Shown one piece after another: positions 1 through 8,401 of a stretch of 39,703 bases of DNA. The stretch spans positions 1 to 39,703 of the forward strand of contig CAZLNO010000022.1 of NCBI GenBank assembly GCA_964561005.1, given 5' to 3'. Under the pieces are notes generated by a model, which ran no database searches, had not been told where the DNA came from, and saw nothing but the letters and a program-made list of their open reading frames with translations. Numbering within the stretch: position 1 is the stretch's first letter; every line of letters begins with the position of its first letter. Source of the stretch: CAZLNO01 sp964561005. GTDB lineage: Bacteria > Pseudomonadota > Alphaproteobacteria > Kiloniellales > Rhodovibrionaceae. Made by a program: the position numbers and the translations under genes.

Positions 1-907
1 ACCCCTCGGGCAGCGTATCCGGCGCGGTGCCCAGGCGCGCCGGGGCGTTCAGGCGCTCCAGTTCCAGCAGCACGGCGCTGTGGTCGTAGCCGCCGCCGCC
101 GTGCTCGACCAGGCCGGCGAACAGCTTCGCCACCGCCTGCGACAGCGGCAGCGTGAGATCGTGCGCCTTGGCGGTCTCCAGGATGCTGTTCAGGTCCTTC
201 AGGTGGATCCACGCCGGCCCGCCGGGCAGGAAGCGGCGCTCCAGCATGCGTTCGCCATGGATCTGCAGGATCTTGCTGTCGGCGAAGCCGCCGGTCAGGG
301 CCTCGCGCACCTTGGCGGCATCGCAGCCGCCCTGCTCGGCCAGCAGCAACCCCTCGGCCACGGCGCCGATGGCCAGCGCCACGATCACCTGGTTCGCCAG
401 CTTCGCCATCGCGCCGGCGCCCGCGGGTCCCACGCGCACCGGCCGGCCCAGCGCCTCCAGCACCGGCAGGCCGCGCGCGAAGGCCTCTTCCGTGCCGCCG
501 ACCATGATCGCCAGGCTGGCGGCCTCGGCCCCGCTCGGCCCGCCCGAGACCGGCGCGTCCAGATGCTCGACCCCGCGCTCGGCCAGGCGGGCGGCGTGAT
601 CGCGCGCGGTCTCCGGCGGGATCGAGGCCGTGTCGATCACCAGCGCGCCCGGCGCCAGCGCCTCGGCCGTGCCCTGCGCGAACAGGACGTCGCTCACGCT
701 CGGTCCGTCGGCCAGCATGATGACCACCGCCTCGGCCTCCTGCACCGCCGCCGCCGGCGTCTCGGCGGCCCGCGCGCCGGCCGCGACCGCCGGCCCGGTC
801 TTCTCCGGCGTGCGGTTCCAGACCGTGACCTCGTGCCCGGCCTTGACCAGATTGACGGCCATCGGCGCGCCCATCAGCCCGGTGCCCAGAAAAGCCACCT
901 TTGTCAT
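1..907 (-). CDS. NAD(P)-dependent 3-hydroxyisobutyrate dehydrogenase-like reductase (3' end off window)
   Basis: The minus-strand frame is open from an ATG at 907 to the window edge, giving 302 residues without a stop. That is about the usual full length (290-300) of the beta-hydroxyacid dehydrogenase family, so only a few residues are missing. The N-terminus carries the dinucleotide-binding motif (GTGLMGAPMAVNL, then GHEVTVWNR). About residue 120 is the substrate-binding motif DAPVSGG, and about residue 170 the catalytic-lysine stretch GPAGAGAMAKLANQ. A GGAGG ribosome site lies 7 bases before the ATG. Family members oxidise 3-hydroxyisobutyrate or reduce tartronate semialdehyde or related acids in the cytosol; the sequence does not tell which substrate applies. 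The downstream neighbour on the left is outside the window. Family assignment is firm, substrate unknown. Confidence 0.85.
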   Translation of the reverse strand, partial: MTKVAFLGTGLMGAPMAVNLVKAGHEVTVWNRTPEKTGPAVAAGARAAETPAAAVQEAEAVVIMLADGPSVSDVLFAQGTAEALAPGALVIDTASIPPETARDHAARLAERGVEHLDAPVSGGPSGAEAASLAIMVGGTEEAFARGLPVLEALGRPVRVGPAGAGAMAKLANQVIVALAIGAVAEGLLLAEQGGCDAAKVREALTGGFADSKILQIHGERMLERRFLPGGPAWIHLKDLNSILETAKAHDLTLPLSQAVAKLFAGLVEHGGGGYDHSAVLLELERLNAPARLGTAPDTLPEG

Positions 908-1000
908 CGCCAAGCCTCCACCCATCGTCCCTTGCTTGCTGTGCCGACATGGTGAGGCGTCCGCGCAACCCTTGGCAAGCGCGCGCCGTCAAGCAGGGCG

Positions 1001-1819
1001 TCACGCCGAACGCGAGCGGAACGACTCGATCGCGTAGCCGAACGCCGACAGGCCGGCGGCGATGCGCTGCTCGATCGCCAGGAGGTCGCCCGGCGAAAGC
1101 TCCTCGTGCCAGCGCCCGGCCGGATCGGACCGGAAGCGCGCGTCCGCCTCCCCGAGCACCGTGGCGACATCGTCGTGCCAGTCGATGTCGAGGCGGTCCA
1201 GGAGATGGCGCAGGCAGGCAACCGGATCCGCCGCCAGGTCCTCGTACGTCACGGCCAAATAGCGCGGGTCGCGGCGCCAGCGAATCGCGCCGCCGACGGC
1301 ATCCCGCCAGGCGTCGGCGGCGCGCTCCAGCGCGCGGCGGTCGCCCGACCCGTTCTCGCCGCGGGCCCGCAGCGCGCAGGCCACGTCCCGGCCGTCGCGC
1401 ACCACGTGGACGAAGCGCGCCCACGGGAAATGCCGGAACAGAAAGGTCAGCCGACGCACGTTGCGCGGGGTCATGTCCGCCCAGACCGCCTCGTCCCCCG
1501 CGGCCAGGCGCGTCCGCATCAGCCGCTCGACGAAGCCGGTCTGGCTGCCGCTGGCCCGCAGCATGGCGCGGACCTGCGCCGGGGCGAGCCCGACGCGCCC
1601 GGCGATGGTCTCGGGATCGGCCAGCCGCTCCAGGAAGACCGTGCTCTCCAGGGCGCAGGCGATTTCCGGATGGGCGTCCAGGGCGCGGGCCACCAGCGTG
1701 AGGCCGCTGCCCGGGGAACCTCCCAGCACCAGGGGCGCGCGCTCCGACACCACGCGGCGGCCCAGAACCCCGCGCAATCGCCAGAGCTGTTCCGGTGCCA
1801 GTGTCTCGATGAGCTTCAT
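1001..1819 (-). CDS. sulfotransferase family protein
   Basis: A 272-residue protein with the two PAPS-binding signatures of the P-loop sulfotransferase fold. The 5'-phosphosulfate-type loop is LGGSPGSGLTLVARALDAHP (near residue 35), and the 3'-phosphate-type motif is FVHVVRDGRDVA (near residue 135). A later YEDLAADP stretch is also typical of the family. These enzymes move sulfate from PAPS to an acceptor hydroxyl or amine; the acceptor cannot be read here. I start at the ATG (1819) because AAGGTGG lies 5 bases before it; the GTG at 1828 would sit on top of that ribosome site. It is divergent from the DegT aminotransferase at 1927, so a role in modifying surface sugars is possible but only inferred. 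Some family members do not use PAPS. Confidence 0.75.
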   Translation of the reverse strand: MKLIETLAPEQLWRLRGVLGRRVVSERAPLVLGGSPGSGLTLVARALDAHPEIACALESTVFLERLADPETIAGRVGLAPAQVRAMLRASGSQTGFVERLMRTRLAAGDEAVWADMTPRNVRRLTFLFRHFPWARFVHVVRDGRDVACALRARGENGSGDRRALERAADAWRDAVGGAIRWRRDPRYLAVTYEDLAADPVACLRHLLDRLDIDWHDDVATVLGEADARFRSDPAGRWHEELSPGDLLAIEQRIAAGLSAFGYAIESFRSRSA

Positions 1820-1926
1820 GGCCGCCACCTTGACCCGTCATTGCGCGCCCGCGCGACCGTTGCCGCGCGCCGGCCAGCGATGTAGCGTCCCGCGACGTTG
1901 CCGTCACGCGAGTTCATAAGCCGAGC

Positions 1927-3108
1927 ATGTCCAGCCCCGCCAAGCCGCCCGTCGCCCGGCCCGACCCGACGCCGTCGCCCGATGGCCCCATTCCGCTGTT
2001 CGACCCGCGCGGACAGTACCACCGCCTGCGCGCGGCGATCGACGCCCGCGTGGCCGAGGCGCTGGCCGCCGGGGCCTATGTCAACGGCCCGCAGATCGCC
2101 GAACTGGAGACGGCCCTGGCCGCGCAGTGCGGCGCCGCGCACGCCGTGGCGGTGGCCAACGGCACCGACGCGCTGGTGATGGCGCTGCTGGCCGAGGGGA
2201 TCGGCCCCGGCGACGCCGTGTTCGTCCCCGCCTTCACCTACGTCGCCACCGCCGGCGCGGTGCGCCTGGCCGGGGCGACGCCGGTGTTCGCCGATGTGCG
2301 CTGGGAGAGCTGCAACCTCGACCCCGACGACCTGGAGCGCCGCATCGCCGAGGTGCGGCGCGAAGGCCGGCTGACCCCGCGCGCCGTCATCGCGGTCGAC
2401 CTCTACGGCCTGCCGGCGGACTATGACGCGCTGCTCGACATCGCCGTCTCGCAGGGCCTGACGCTGATCGCCGACGCGGCGCAGTCCCTGGGCGCCCGGC
2501 GCGGCGGCACGCCGGTGGGGGCGCTGGCGGCGATCACCACCACGAGCTTCTACCCGACCAAGCCGCTGGCCTGCGCCGGCGACGGCGGCATGCTGTTCAC
2601 CGACGACGCCGCGCGGGCCGGGCGCTGGCGGCTGATGCGCACCCACGGCACCGACGCCAGCCGCACCGCCGCCACCCTGGGCATGAACAGCCGCCTGGAC
2701 ACTCTGCAGGCGGCCATCCTGCTGGCCAAGCTGCCGCACCTGGAGGCCGAGCGGCGGCGGCGCGAGGCCCTGGCCGCGCTTTACGACGCGGCGCTGGCGA
2801 AGGTGGTCGAGACGGCGCCGCGCATGGCGGGCTGCGAGTCGGCCTGGGCGCTCTACACCATCCGCACGCCCAGGCGCGACGCGGTGCGGGCGGCCCTGCG
2901 CGAAGCGGGCATCGGCGCGGCGGTCTACTACGAGGCGCCGGTGCACCTGCACCCGGCCTACCGCGCCTTCGGCGCCGGCGAGGGCAGCCTGCCGGTGGCC
3001 GAGCGCCTGGGCCGCGAGGCCCTCAGCCTCCCCCTCCACGCCGAGCTGAGCGAGGCGCAGGTCGAGCGGGTGTGCGCGGCGGTGCGCGCGGTGCTTGTCC
3101 ACCAGTAG
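1927..3108 (+). CDS. DegT/DnrJ/EryC1/StrS family aminotransferase
   Basis: A 393-residue PLP enzyme of the sugar-aminotransferase family, which adds an amino group to a keto-sugar nucleotide. Visible family marks are the N-terminal FDPRGQYHRLRAAID block, the AVANGTDALVMALLAEGI cofactor-phosphate region, the VFVPAFTYVATAGAVRLAGA stretch, the IADAAQSLGAR aspartate region that contacts the pyridine ring, and the Schiff-base lysine in SFYPTKPLACAGDGG. The GMNSRLDTLQAAIL helix near residue 255 is also typical. Length is normal. It is divergent from the sulfotransferase, with no other sugar gene in the window, so the sugar substrate is unknown. The first 15 or so residues are proline-rich and outside the conserved fold, so a slightly later start is possible. 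Confidence 0.88.
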   Translation: MSSPAKPPVARPDPTPSPDGPIPLFDPRGQYHRLRAAIDARVAEALAAGAYVNGPQIAELETALAAQCGAAHAVAVANGTDALVMALLAEGIGPGDAVFVPAFTYVATAGAVRLAGATPVFADVRWESCNLDPDDLERRIAEVRREGRLTPRAVIAVDLYGLPADYDALLDIAVSQGLTLIADAAQSLGARRGGTPVGALAAITTTSFYPTKPLACAGDGGMLFTDDAARAGRWRLMRTHGTDASRTAATLGMNSRLDTLQAAILLAKLPHLEAERRRREALAALYDAALAKVVETAPRMAGCESAWALYTIRTPRRDAVRAALREAGIGAAVYYEAPVHLHPAYRAFGAGEGSLPVAERLGREALSLPLHAELSEAQVERVCAAVRAVLVHQ

Positions 3109-3141
3109 GGTCCTGCCCGCGCCCTTGCATTTCTGGCCTTA

Positions 3142-3160
3142 TGTCCATACCCTGTCCATA
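3142..3160 (+). promoter_or_regulatory. direct repeat overlapping the start of the RHH gene (candidate operator)
   Basis: TGTCCATA occurs at 3142-3149 and again at 3153-3160, exactly 11 bp apart, about one helical turn. The second copy ends on the first base of the ATG at 3160. Ribbon-helix-helix repressors commonly bind tandem short repeats in their own promoters, so autoregulation is a reasonable inference. No convincing ribosome site is visible before the ATG. Confidence 0.45.
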
Positions 3161-3462
3161 TGACGTTGCCATCCACCCTTTCCGATAACGCCGAAGCCGC
3201 CACACAGCGGCTCGTGGTTATGCTGACCCCGACCCAAAAACGTCGTCTGGACGCCAAGGCGAAGGCGGCCGGCATAAGTACCTCCGCCTACGTGCGTGCT
3301 GCCATCGAATCCTACGATCCGGATTTCGAAGGTCGGGAAGACGAGATCGAAAGCCTTTTGAACGCGCTCGACGAGAGCACGCAGGCGGCACACAAGGCGC
3401 TGGACAAGGCCTTTGCGGAGCTTCGCGAGACACGGGCACAACTGCGTCGCGAAACGGACTGA
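3160..3462 (+). CDS. ribbon-helix-helix-like small protein
   Basis: A 100-residue protein. Residues 17-45 (RLVVMLTPTQKRRLDAKAKA followed by AGISTSAYVRAAIE) read as a ribbon-helix-helix unit: a beta strand, helix, turn and helix, as in CopG or MobC-type DNA-binding proteins. The rest is a charged helix rich in Glu, Leu and Arg that probably forms a coiled coil. The stop codon shares its last base with the ATG of the next gene (TGATG), so the two are translationally coupled. Base composition is lower in GC than the flanking genes. I do not recognise a named family. Candidate roles are an autoregulated antitoxin-like or mobilisation-accessory protein; neither toxin nor relaxase is seen nearby. 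Confidence 0.7.
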   Translation: MTLPSTLSDNAEAATQRLVVMLTPTQKRRLDAKAKAAGISTSAYVRAAIESYDPDFEGREDEIESLLNALDESTQAAHKALDKAFAELRETRAQLRRETD

Positions 3463-3662
3463 TGGGTCTTACGGATCGCCTTGTCGACGGACTGAAGCAG
3501 ACCGTACAGCTTAACGAGCGGGTCATGCGCCTCACCGAAGAGTTGTCCGAAGTGAACAAGGACCTTCGTCAACTCGACCGGCGCATCACGCGCCTGGAAA
3601 CGGTGATGGAACTGGGCAGCAACGGTCGTCTGCGTCTCGGCCCCGATTCCTCCGATCGGTAG
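3462..3662 (+). CDS. small coiled-coil protein coupled to the RHH gene
   Basis: A 66-residue protein overlapping the RHH gene by one base. Residues 10-50 have a strong heptad pattern (LKQTVQLNERVMRLTEELSE, then LRQLDRRITRLETVM), typical of a short dimeric coiled coil. There is no signal peptide, membrane segment or cysteine. The C-terminal tail is polar. I do not recognise it. Its partner is most likely the preceding protein, which also ends in a predicted helical region, so the two may form a hetero-oligomer; this is inference. The next gene begins 6 bp later, so read-through into the dehydrogenase is possible. Confidence 0.65.
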   Translation: MGLTDRLVDGLKQTVQLNERVMRLTEELSEVNKDLRQLDRRITRLETVMELGSNGRLRLGPDSSDR

Positions 3663-3668
3663 GCTCTC

Positions 3669-4745
3669 ATGCCCCACTACAAAATCGCCGCCATTCCCGG
3701 AGACGGAATCGGCGCCGAGGTCGTGGATGCGGGGCTGGAGGTGCTGCGCGCGCTGGAGCGGCGCGTCGGCGGCTTCATGCTGGACGTCACGCATTACGAC
3801 TGGGGCTCGGACTATTACCGCCGGCACGGGCGCATGATGCCGGCGGACGGGCTGGAGCGGCTGCGCGACGTCGATGCCATCTACTTCGGCGCGGTGGGCG
3901 ACCCCGAGGTGCCGGACCACGTGACGCTCTGGGGCCTGCGGCTGGCGATCTGCCAGGGCTTCGACCAGTACGCCAACGTTCGCCCGGCGCGCCTGCTGCC
4001 CGGCGTGGAGAGCCCGCTGCGCCACGTCGGACGGGACGATCTCGACTGGGTGATCGTGCGCGAGAACAGCGAGGGCGAGTACGCCGGCGCCGGCGGGCGC
4101 GTGCACCAGGGCCTGCCGGAGGAGGTCGGCACCGAGCTCGCCGTCTTCACCCGGCGCGGGGTCGAGCGGATCATGCGCTTCGCCTTCGAGCTGGCGCGCG
4201 GGCGGCCGAAACGGCACCTGACCTGCGTCACCAAGTCGAACGCGCAGCGCCACGGCATGGTGCTCTGGGACGAGGTCTTCGCCGAGGTGGCGCGGGACTA
4301 CCCGGACGTGGCGAGCGACAAGGTGCTGGTGGACGCCATGACGACGCGCATGGTCCTGCACCCCCGGCGCATCGACACCGTGGTCGCCACCAACCTGCAC
4401 GCCGACATCCTGAGCGACCTGGCCGCCGCGCTCTCGGGCTCCTTGGGCCTGGCGCCGACCGCCAACCTCAACCCCGAGCGCCGCTATCCCTCGATGTTCG
4501 AGCCGATCCACGGCAGCGCCTTCGACATCGCGGGCCAGGGCATCGCCAACCCCGTCGGCGCCTTCTGGACCGCCGCGATGATGCTCGACCACCTGGGCGA
4601 GAAACAGGCCGGCGAGACGTTGATCCGCGCCGTCGAGCAGGCGCTGGCCTCGGGCAAGGCCCTCCCCCGCGACCTCGGCGGCACCGCCACCACGCGCGAG
4701 GTCACCGACGCGGTGATCGGCGCGATCGCGGGGGTGAACGGGTAG
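3669..4745 (+). CDS. tartrate/D-malate dehydrogenase-type beta-decarboxylating dehydrogenase
   Basis: A 358-residue member of the isocitrate/isopropylmalate dehydrogenase family. The fold marks are IPGDGIGAEVV at the N-terminus, RENSEGEYAG (substrate-binding serine region), TKSNAQRHGMVLWDEV (catalytic lysine region), the metal-binding ATNLHADILSDLAAALSGSL stretch, and FEPIHGSAFDIAGQGIANP near the C-terminus. The segment VTLWGLRLAICQGFDQYANV is characteristic of the tartrate dehydrogenase/D-malate dehydrogenase branch rather than of LeuB. These enzymes oxidise and often decarboxylate tartrate or D-malate with NAD and a divalent metal in the cytosol. It follows the coiled-coil gene by 6 bp but has no obvious functional link to it. 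Tartrate versus D-malate cannot be resolved by eye. Confidence 0.85.
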   Translation: MPHYKIAAIPGDGIGAEVVDAGLEVLRALERRVGGFMLDVTHYDWGSDYYRRHGRMMPADGLERLRDVDAIYFGAVGDPEVPDHVTLWGLRLAICQGFDQYANVRPARLLPGVESPLRHVGRDDLDWVIVRENSEGEYAGAGGRVHQGLPEEVGTELAVFTRRGVERIMRFAFELARGRPKRHLTCVTKSNAQRHGMVLWDEVFAEVARDYPDVASDKVLVDAMTTRMVLHPRRIDTVVATNLHADILSDLAAALSGSLGLAPTANLNPERRYPSMFEPIHGSAFDIAGQGIANPVGAFWTAAMMLDHLGEKQAGETLIRAVEQALASGKALPRDLGGTATTREVTDAVIGAIAGVNG

Positions 4746-4783
4746 GCTTGGGCGCCGGGTGCCCGAGAGGGGGACGTGGCTCG

Positions 4784-4880
4784 CGGGGCGCGGGCTCCCG
4801 TCCGCGCCCCGGACGTTTCCCGGCCCGTTCGACAAGAATGTTCCGGTCGGGGACAGGAGCCCCCGACCGGCGACGTGCCG
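4784..4880. repeat. diverged, isolated copy of the 254-bp repeat (first half)
   Basis: This stretch shares long identities with the first half of the tandem units at 5421, 5675 and 5929. It contains the same two hairpins: GGGGCGCGG paired with CCGCGCCCC, and CCGGTCGGGG paired with CCCCGACCGG. It differs from the others at several spacer positions. It starts about 40 bp after the dehydrogenase stop codon, so its hairpins could also end transcription. Confidence 0.8.
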
Positions 4881-4911
4881 GGGAGGTGACCACGGCGGCG
4901 GGTGATCGCCC

Positions 4912-5040
4912 CCTCTTCCACTTGTGAGGGAGGGTTGGGGTGGAGGTGTTCGCGCAAGAACGGCTGGCCGCGTGCCCGGCGCCGACGCCGTGGCCCCCAC
5001 CCGGCGCTTCGCGCCGACCTCCCCCACAAGTGGGGGAGGT
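4912..5040. repeat. hairpin-bounded intergenic element
   Basis: About 130 bp bounded by two related hairpins. The right one is a perfect 11-bp stem, ACCTCCCCCAC (5017-5027) paired with GTGGGGGAGGT (5030-5040), with loop AA. The left one is CCTCTTCCAC (4912-4921) against GTGAGGGAGG (4924-4933), with loop TT and stem imperfections. A third small hairpin, CGGCGC-TTC-GCGCCG, sits at 5002-5016. No reading frame is convincing. Confidence 0.7.
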
Positions 5041-5195
5041 TATGTTCCAACGCCTGCACCCTTGGTGCGCAAAGTCGGGCTTTGGCTTGCGGACCCCTGA
5101 TGCCGCGCCGCCAGGTGCCCAACACCATCGGCAAGATATTCTTGCTATGTTCTATTCGGTGTGCTATGTTTCCTTGTTGCTCTTGGACATTGTGG

Positions 5196-5408
5196 AAGGC
5201 GGTACCCCGGATGGCGGTCGGGACGGACGCGGCCGTGTGCAAGCGTCAACANNNNNNNNNNNNNNNNNNNNNNNNNNNNNNNNNNNNNNNNNNNNNNNNN
5301 NNNNNNNNNNNNNNNNNNNNNNNNNNNNNNNNNNNNNNNNNNNNNNNNNNNAGGCGGTACCCCGGATGGCGGTCGGGACGGACGCGGCCGTGTGCAAGCG
5401 TCAACATC
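5196..5408. repeat. duplicated sequence flanking the assembly gap
   Basis: The roughly 55 bases before the gap (about 5197-5251) and those after it (5352 to about 5406) are the same sequence, running from AGGCGGTACCCCGG to GTGCAAGCGTCAACA. Part of it (GTGTGCAA-CGTCAACATCCG) is also a variant of the 254-bp unit. The assembly evidently stopped inside a repeat, so the number of copies here is unknown. Confidence 0.85.
5252..5351. other. assembly gap (100 N)
   Basis: Exactly 100 N, a conventional placeholder for unknown length. It lies inside a repeat, so real distances across 4.8-6.2 kb are not reliable. Confidence 0.97.
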
Positions 5409-5420
5409 CGTTATCACTTG

Positions 5421-6152
5421 CGGGGCGCGGGCGCCCGTCCGCGCCCCGGACGTTTCCGGGCCCGTTCGGCAAAAAACGTTCCGGTCGGGGACGGGAGCCC
5501 CCGACCGGCGGAAGACCGTCCGCAAGCGTCAACATCCGTCCGCATCGCGGCGCCGAACGGCGCGGAAAACCGCGGTTCTCTGATGTAAACGCAGGTGTGC
5601 ACCTTGTTGACGGGTGAGGCGTGCGTCATCCTGATGTGCACATTCGGCCCGCGTTAAGGGGCGCATGTGGCTCGCGGGGCGCGGGCGCCCGTCCGCGCCC
5701 CGAACGTATCCCGGCCCCTTCGGCAAAAACTTTCCGGTCGGGGACGGGAGCCCCCGACCGGCGGAAGACCGTCCGCAAGCGTCAACATCCGTCCGCATCG
5801 CGGCGCCGAACGGCGCGGAAAACCGCGGTTCCTGGATGTGGACGCGGGTGGACGCCCGTGCTGACGGGTGAGGCGTGTGTCAGCCTGATGGGCTCATTCG
5901 GTTCGCGTGAAGAGGCAAATGTGGCGCGCGGGGCGCGGGCTCCCGTCCGCGCCCCGGACGTTTCCGGGCCCGTTCGGCAAAAAACGTTCCGGTCGGGGAC
6001 GGGAGCCCCCGACCGGCGGAAGGCCGTGTGCAAACGTCAACATCCGTCCGCATCGCGACGCCGAACCGCGCGGAAAACCGCGATTTGAAAATGTACACAC
6101 TGGTGGACGCCGAGGTTGATGGACGGGTGCAACGGCGTGCCGACGACACCCC
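5421..6152. repeat. 254-bp tandem repeat, about three units
   Basis: The landmark CGGGGCGCGG begins at 5421, 5675 and 5929, giving a period of 254 bp twice. Each unit carries in order a GGGGCGCGG/CCGCGCCCC hairpin, a CCGGTCGGGG/CCCCGACCGG hairpin, the block AAGCGTCAACATCCGTCCGC, and a GCGCCG-AA-CGGCGC hairpin. A more variable tail of about 90 bp follows. The third unit decays and runs up to the stop codon of the methyltransferase gene (6153). Every frame through it is open for tens of codons because the DNA is GC-rich. The frames are not conserved as protein between units, so I treat it as non-coding. Confidence 0.85.
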
Positions 6153-6908
6153 CTACTCCTCCCGTCGCCGCGCCACGCCCTTGGGCCGGGGCGCCACCTG
6201 CGGGAAGGGGACGACGACGCGGCTGCGCTCGAAAGCCTTGATCGGCTTGTTGAGGGCGTAGATCTGCTTGCTCGCCTCGATCATCACCACGCCGCCGAAG
6301 CGGGTGAACCAGCGCTGGCCGATGCGCTCCCAGGCCGGCGCGGCGCCCAGCAAGGTGCGCGCGCGGCTCGGCGGGACGAAGAGCGCGTGGAAGGTGCGCA
6401 TCGGCAGGAACATCTCCTCCCGCAGAAGCTGGCCGAGCTGGCTGGCGCTGTAGGGGTGGCCGTGGCCGAAGGGCGTGCGCTCCAGCCGCGACCAGACGCC
6501 GCGCCTGTTCGGCACCACCACCAGCAGCCGGCCGTCGCCCATCAGCACCCGCCAGGCCTCGTGCAGCAGGGTGCGAAGCTGCTCGCTGTGCTCCAGCGCG
6601 TGGACCAGGAGGATGCGGTCCACCGAATAGTCGGGCAGCGGCCAGGCCCCCTCGTCGACCAAACCGACACAGTTCGGCCCCTCCGGCGGCCAGCGCAGCA
6701 CCCCCTGGCGCGCCGGCATGAAGGCCAGCACGCGCTCCGCCTCCTCGCGGAACTGGCGCAGGTAGGGTGTGGCGTAGCCGACGCCGAGCACCCGCTGGCC
6801 GCGCAGATCCGGCCAGATCGCGCGGAGCTGCCGGCGCACCAGATGGCGCGCCACCTGCCCGGTCCGCCCGGTGTAGAAGTCCCGCAGCTCGATGACATCC
6901 GCGTGCAT
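6153..6908 (-). CDS. class I SAM-dependent methyltransferase
   Basis: A 251-residue protein with a methyltransferase type 11 layout. The SAM-binding motif I region is RVLGVGYATPYL (near residue 40), followed by an acidic/hydrophobic strand VGLVDEGAWPLPDYSVDRIL (about residues 82-101), then HALEHSEQLRTLLHEAWRVL and DGRLLVVVPNRRG. The canonical GxGxG is degenerate (GVGYAT). It is divergent from gloB with about 120 bp between starts. This methyltransferase/gloB pairing is, to my knowledge, common in alphaproteobacteria, but the substrate is not established. The C-terminal 40 residues are basic. The stop codon abuts the tandem repeat. Confidence 0.8.
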   Translation of the reverse strand: MHADVIELRDFYTGRTGQVARHLVRRQLRAIWPDLRGQRVLGVGYATPYLRQFREEAERVLAFMPARQGVLRWPPEGPNCVGLVDEGAWPLPDYSVDRILLVHALEHSEQLRTLLHEAWRVLMGDGRLLVVVPNRRGVWSRLERTPFGHGHPYSASQLGQLLREEMFLPMRTFHALFVPPSRARTLLGAAPAWERIGQRWFTRFGGVVMIEASKQIYALNKPIKAFERSRVVVPFPQVAPRPKGVARRREE

Positions 6909-7031
6909 GTTGCCTATTTTAGCACGCTCGCCGGCTCACGCCAGAGCCGGCCCCTTTTCCGCCGGCCGGCGAGCCACTACCGTGACGGCAGGCAACGGCC
7001 CCCACCGACGCAAGACAGGGAGATCCGCGAC

Positions 7032-7802
<771 letters not shown>

Positions 7803-7825
7803 GGGCGGCGGGCGCGGAACGCCTC

Positions 7826-8401
7826 CTACCCCGCCAGCGCCGCGTCGGCGAAGACGGTGATCAGGATGCCGAGCACCACGTCCACGCCGGTCAGGCCGGC
7901 GGCCGGCATGCCGGCGATGTCGAAGGCGGTGCGGGTGACCCACCACTGGTAGACCAGCACCGCGCCCAGCCCGACCAGGCTGAACACCGCACCGCCGCCC
8001 GGTCCCGCCAGACCGCTGGCCGCCAGCAGGGCCATCGGCAGGTAGATGGCCATCTGGAGGACCTTGGACCAGTTCAGCGCCACGACGAAGCCCAGCCAGC
8101 GCTCCTCCCGGTCCAGCCCCTGGGACAGGTAGAAGGCCGCCAGCGGAAAGGCGGTCCAGCTCATCGCGTAGGCCAGGGCATGGATCAGGAAGATCGAGAG
8201 GATGTCGGCGCCCAGTTCCGCCGCGCGGAGGTGCAGGAGCACCAGCACGGCATGCCCCGGCGCCACGATGACGGCGGCGAAGAAGGACTGCCAGAACGCG
8301 CGCTCGCTGAGCTCGAAGTACTGATGGCCGCCACGGTCACCGCGCAGCAGACGCCACGCGCCGTAGAGCGCGTAGGCGGTCTCGGTCGCGCTCGGCAGCA
8401 T
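7826..8401 (-). CDS. small integral membrane protein coupled to dapE (Yip1-like)
   Basis: 191 residues with about five hydrophobic segments (approximately residues 35-58, 64-92, 102-130, 137-152 and 172-190). Motifs such as SERAFWQSFFAAVIV and VALNWSKVLQMAIYLP are seen in alphaproteobacterial membrane proteins of the Yip1/DUF type that follow dapE, but no catalytic residues stand out. Its ATG overlaps the dapE stop codon by one base (TGATG), so it is translated from the dapDE message. Its job is unknown. It converges on gloB, with only 23 bp between the stop codons. Confidence 0.75.
   Translation of the reverse strand: MLPSATETAYALYGAWRLLRGDRGGHQYFELSERAFWQSFFAAVIVAPGHAVLVLLHLRAAELGADILSIFLIHALAYAMSWTAFPLAAFYLSQGLDREERWLGFVVALNWSKVLQMAIYLPMALLAASGLAGPGGGAVFSLVGLGAVLVYQWWVTRTAFDIAGMPAAGLTGVDVVLGILITVFADAALAG

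Noticed and set aside
4902..5617. Long reading frames running across the first run of N (about 225 residues)
   Set aside because: They cross the gap, whose sequence is unknown, and otherwise translate hairpin-rich repeat DNA with no conserved protein pattern.
5621..6149. Several frames through the 254-bp repeats giving repeated Arg/Pro-rich peptides
   Set aside because: All frames are open because of high GC, the peptides recur only because the DNA repeats, and no frame is better kept than the others.
4784..6152. CRISPR array
   Set aside because: The repeats are 254 bp long and contiguous, with no short repeat-spacer pattern and no cas genes nearby.
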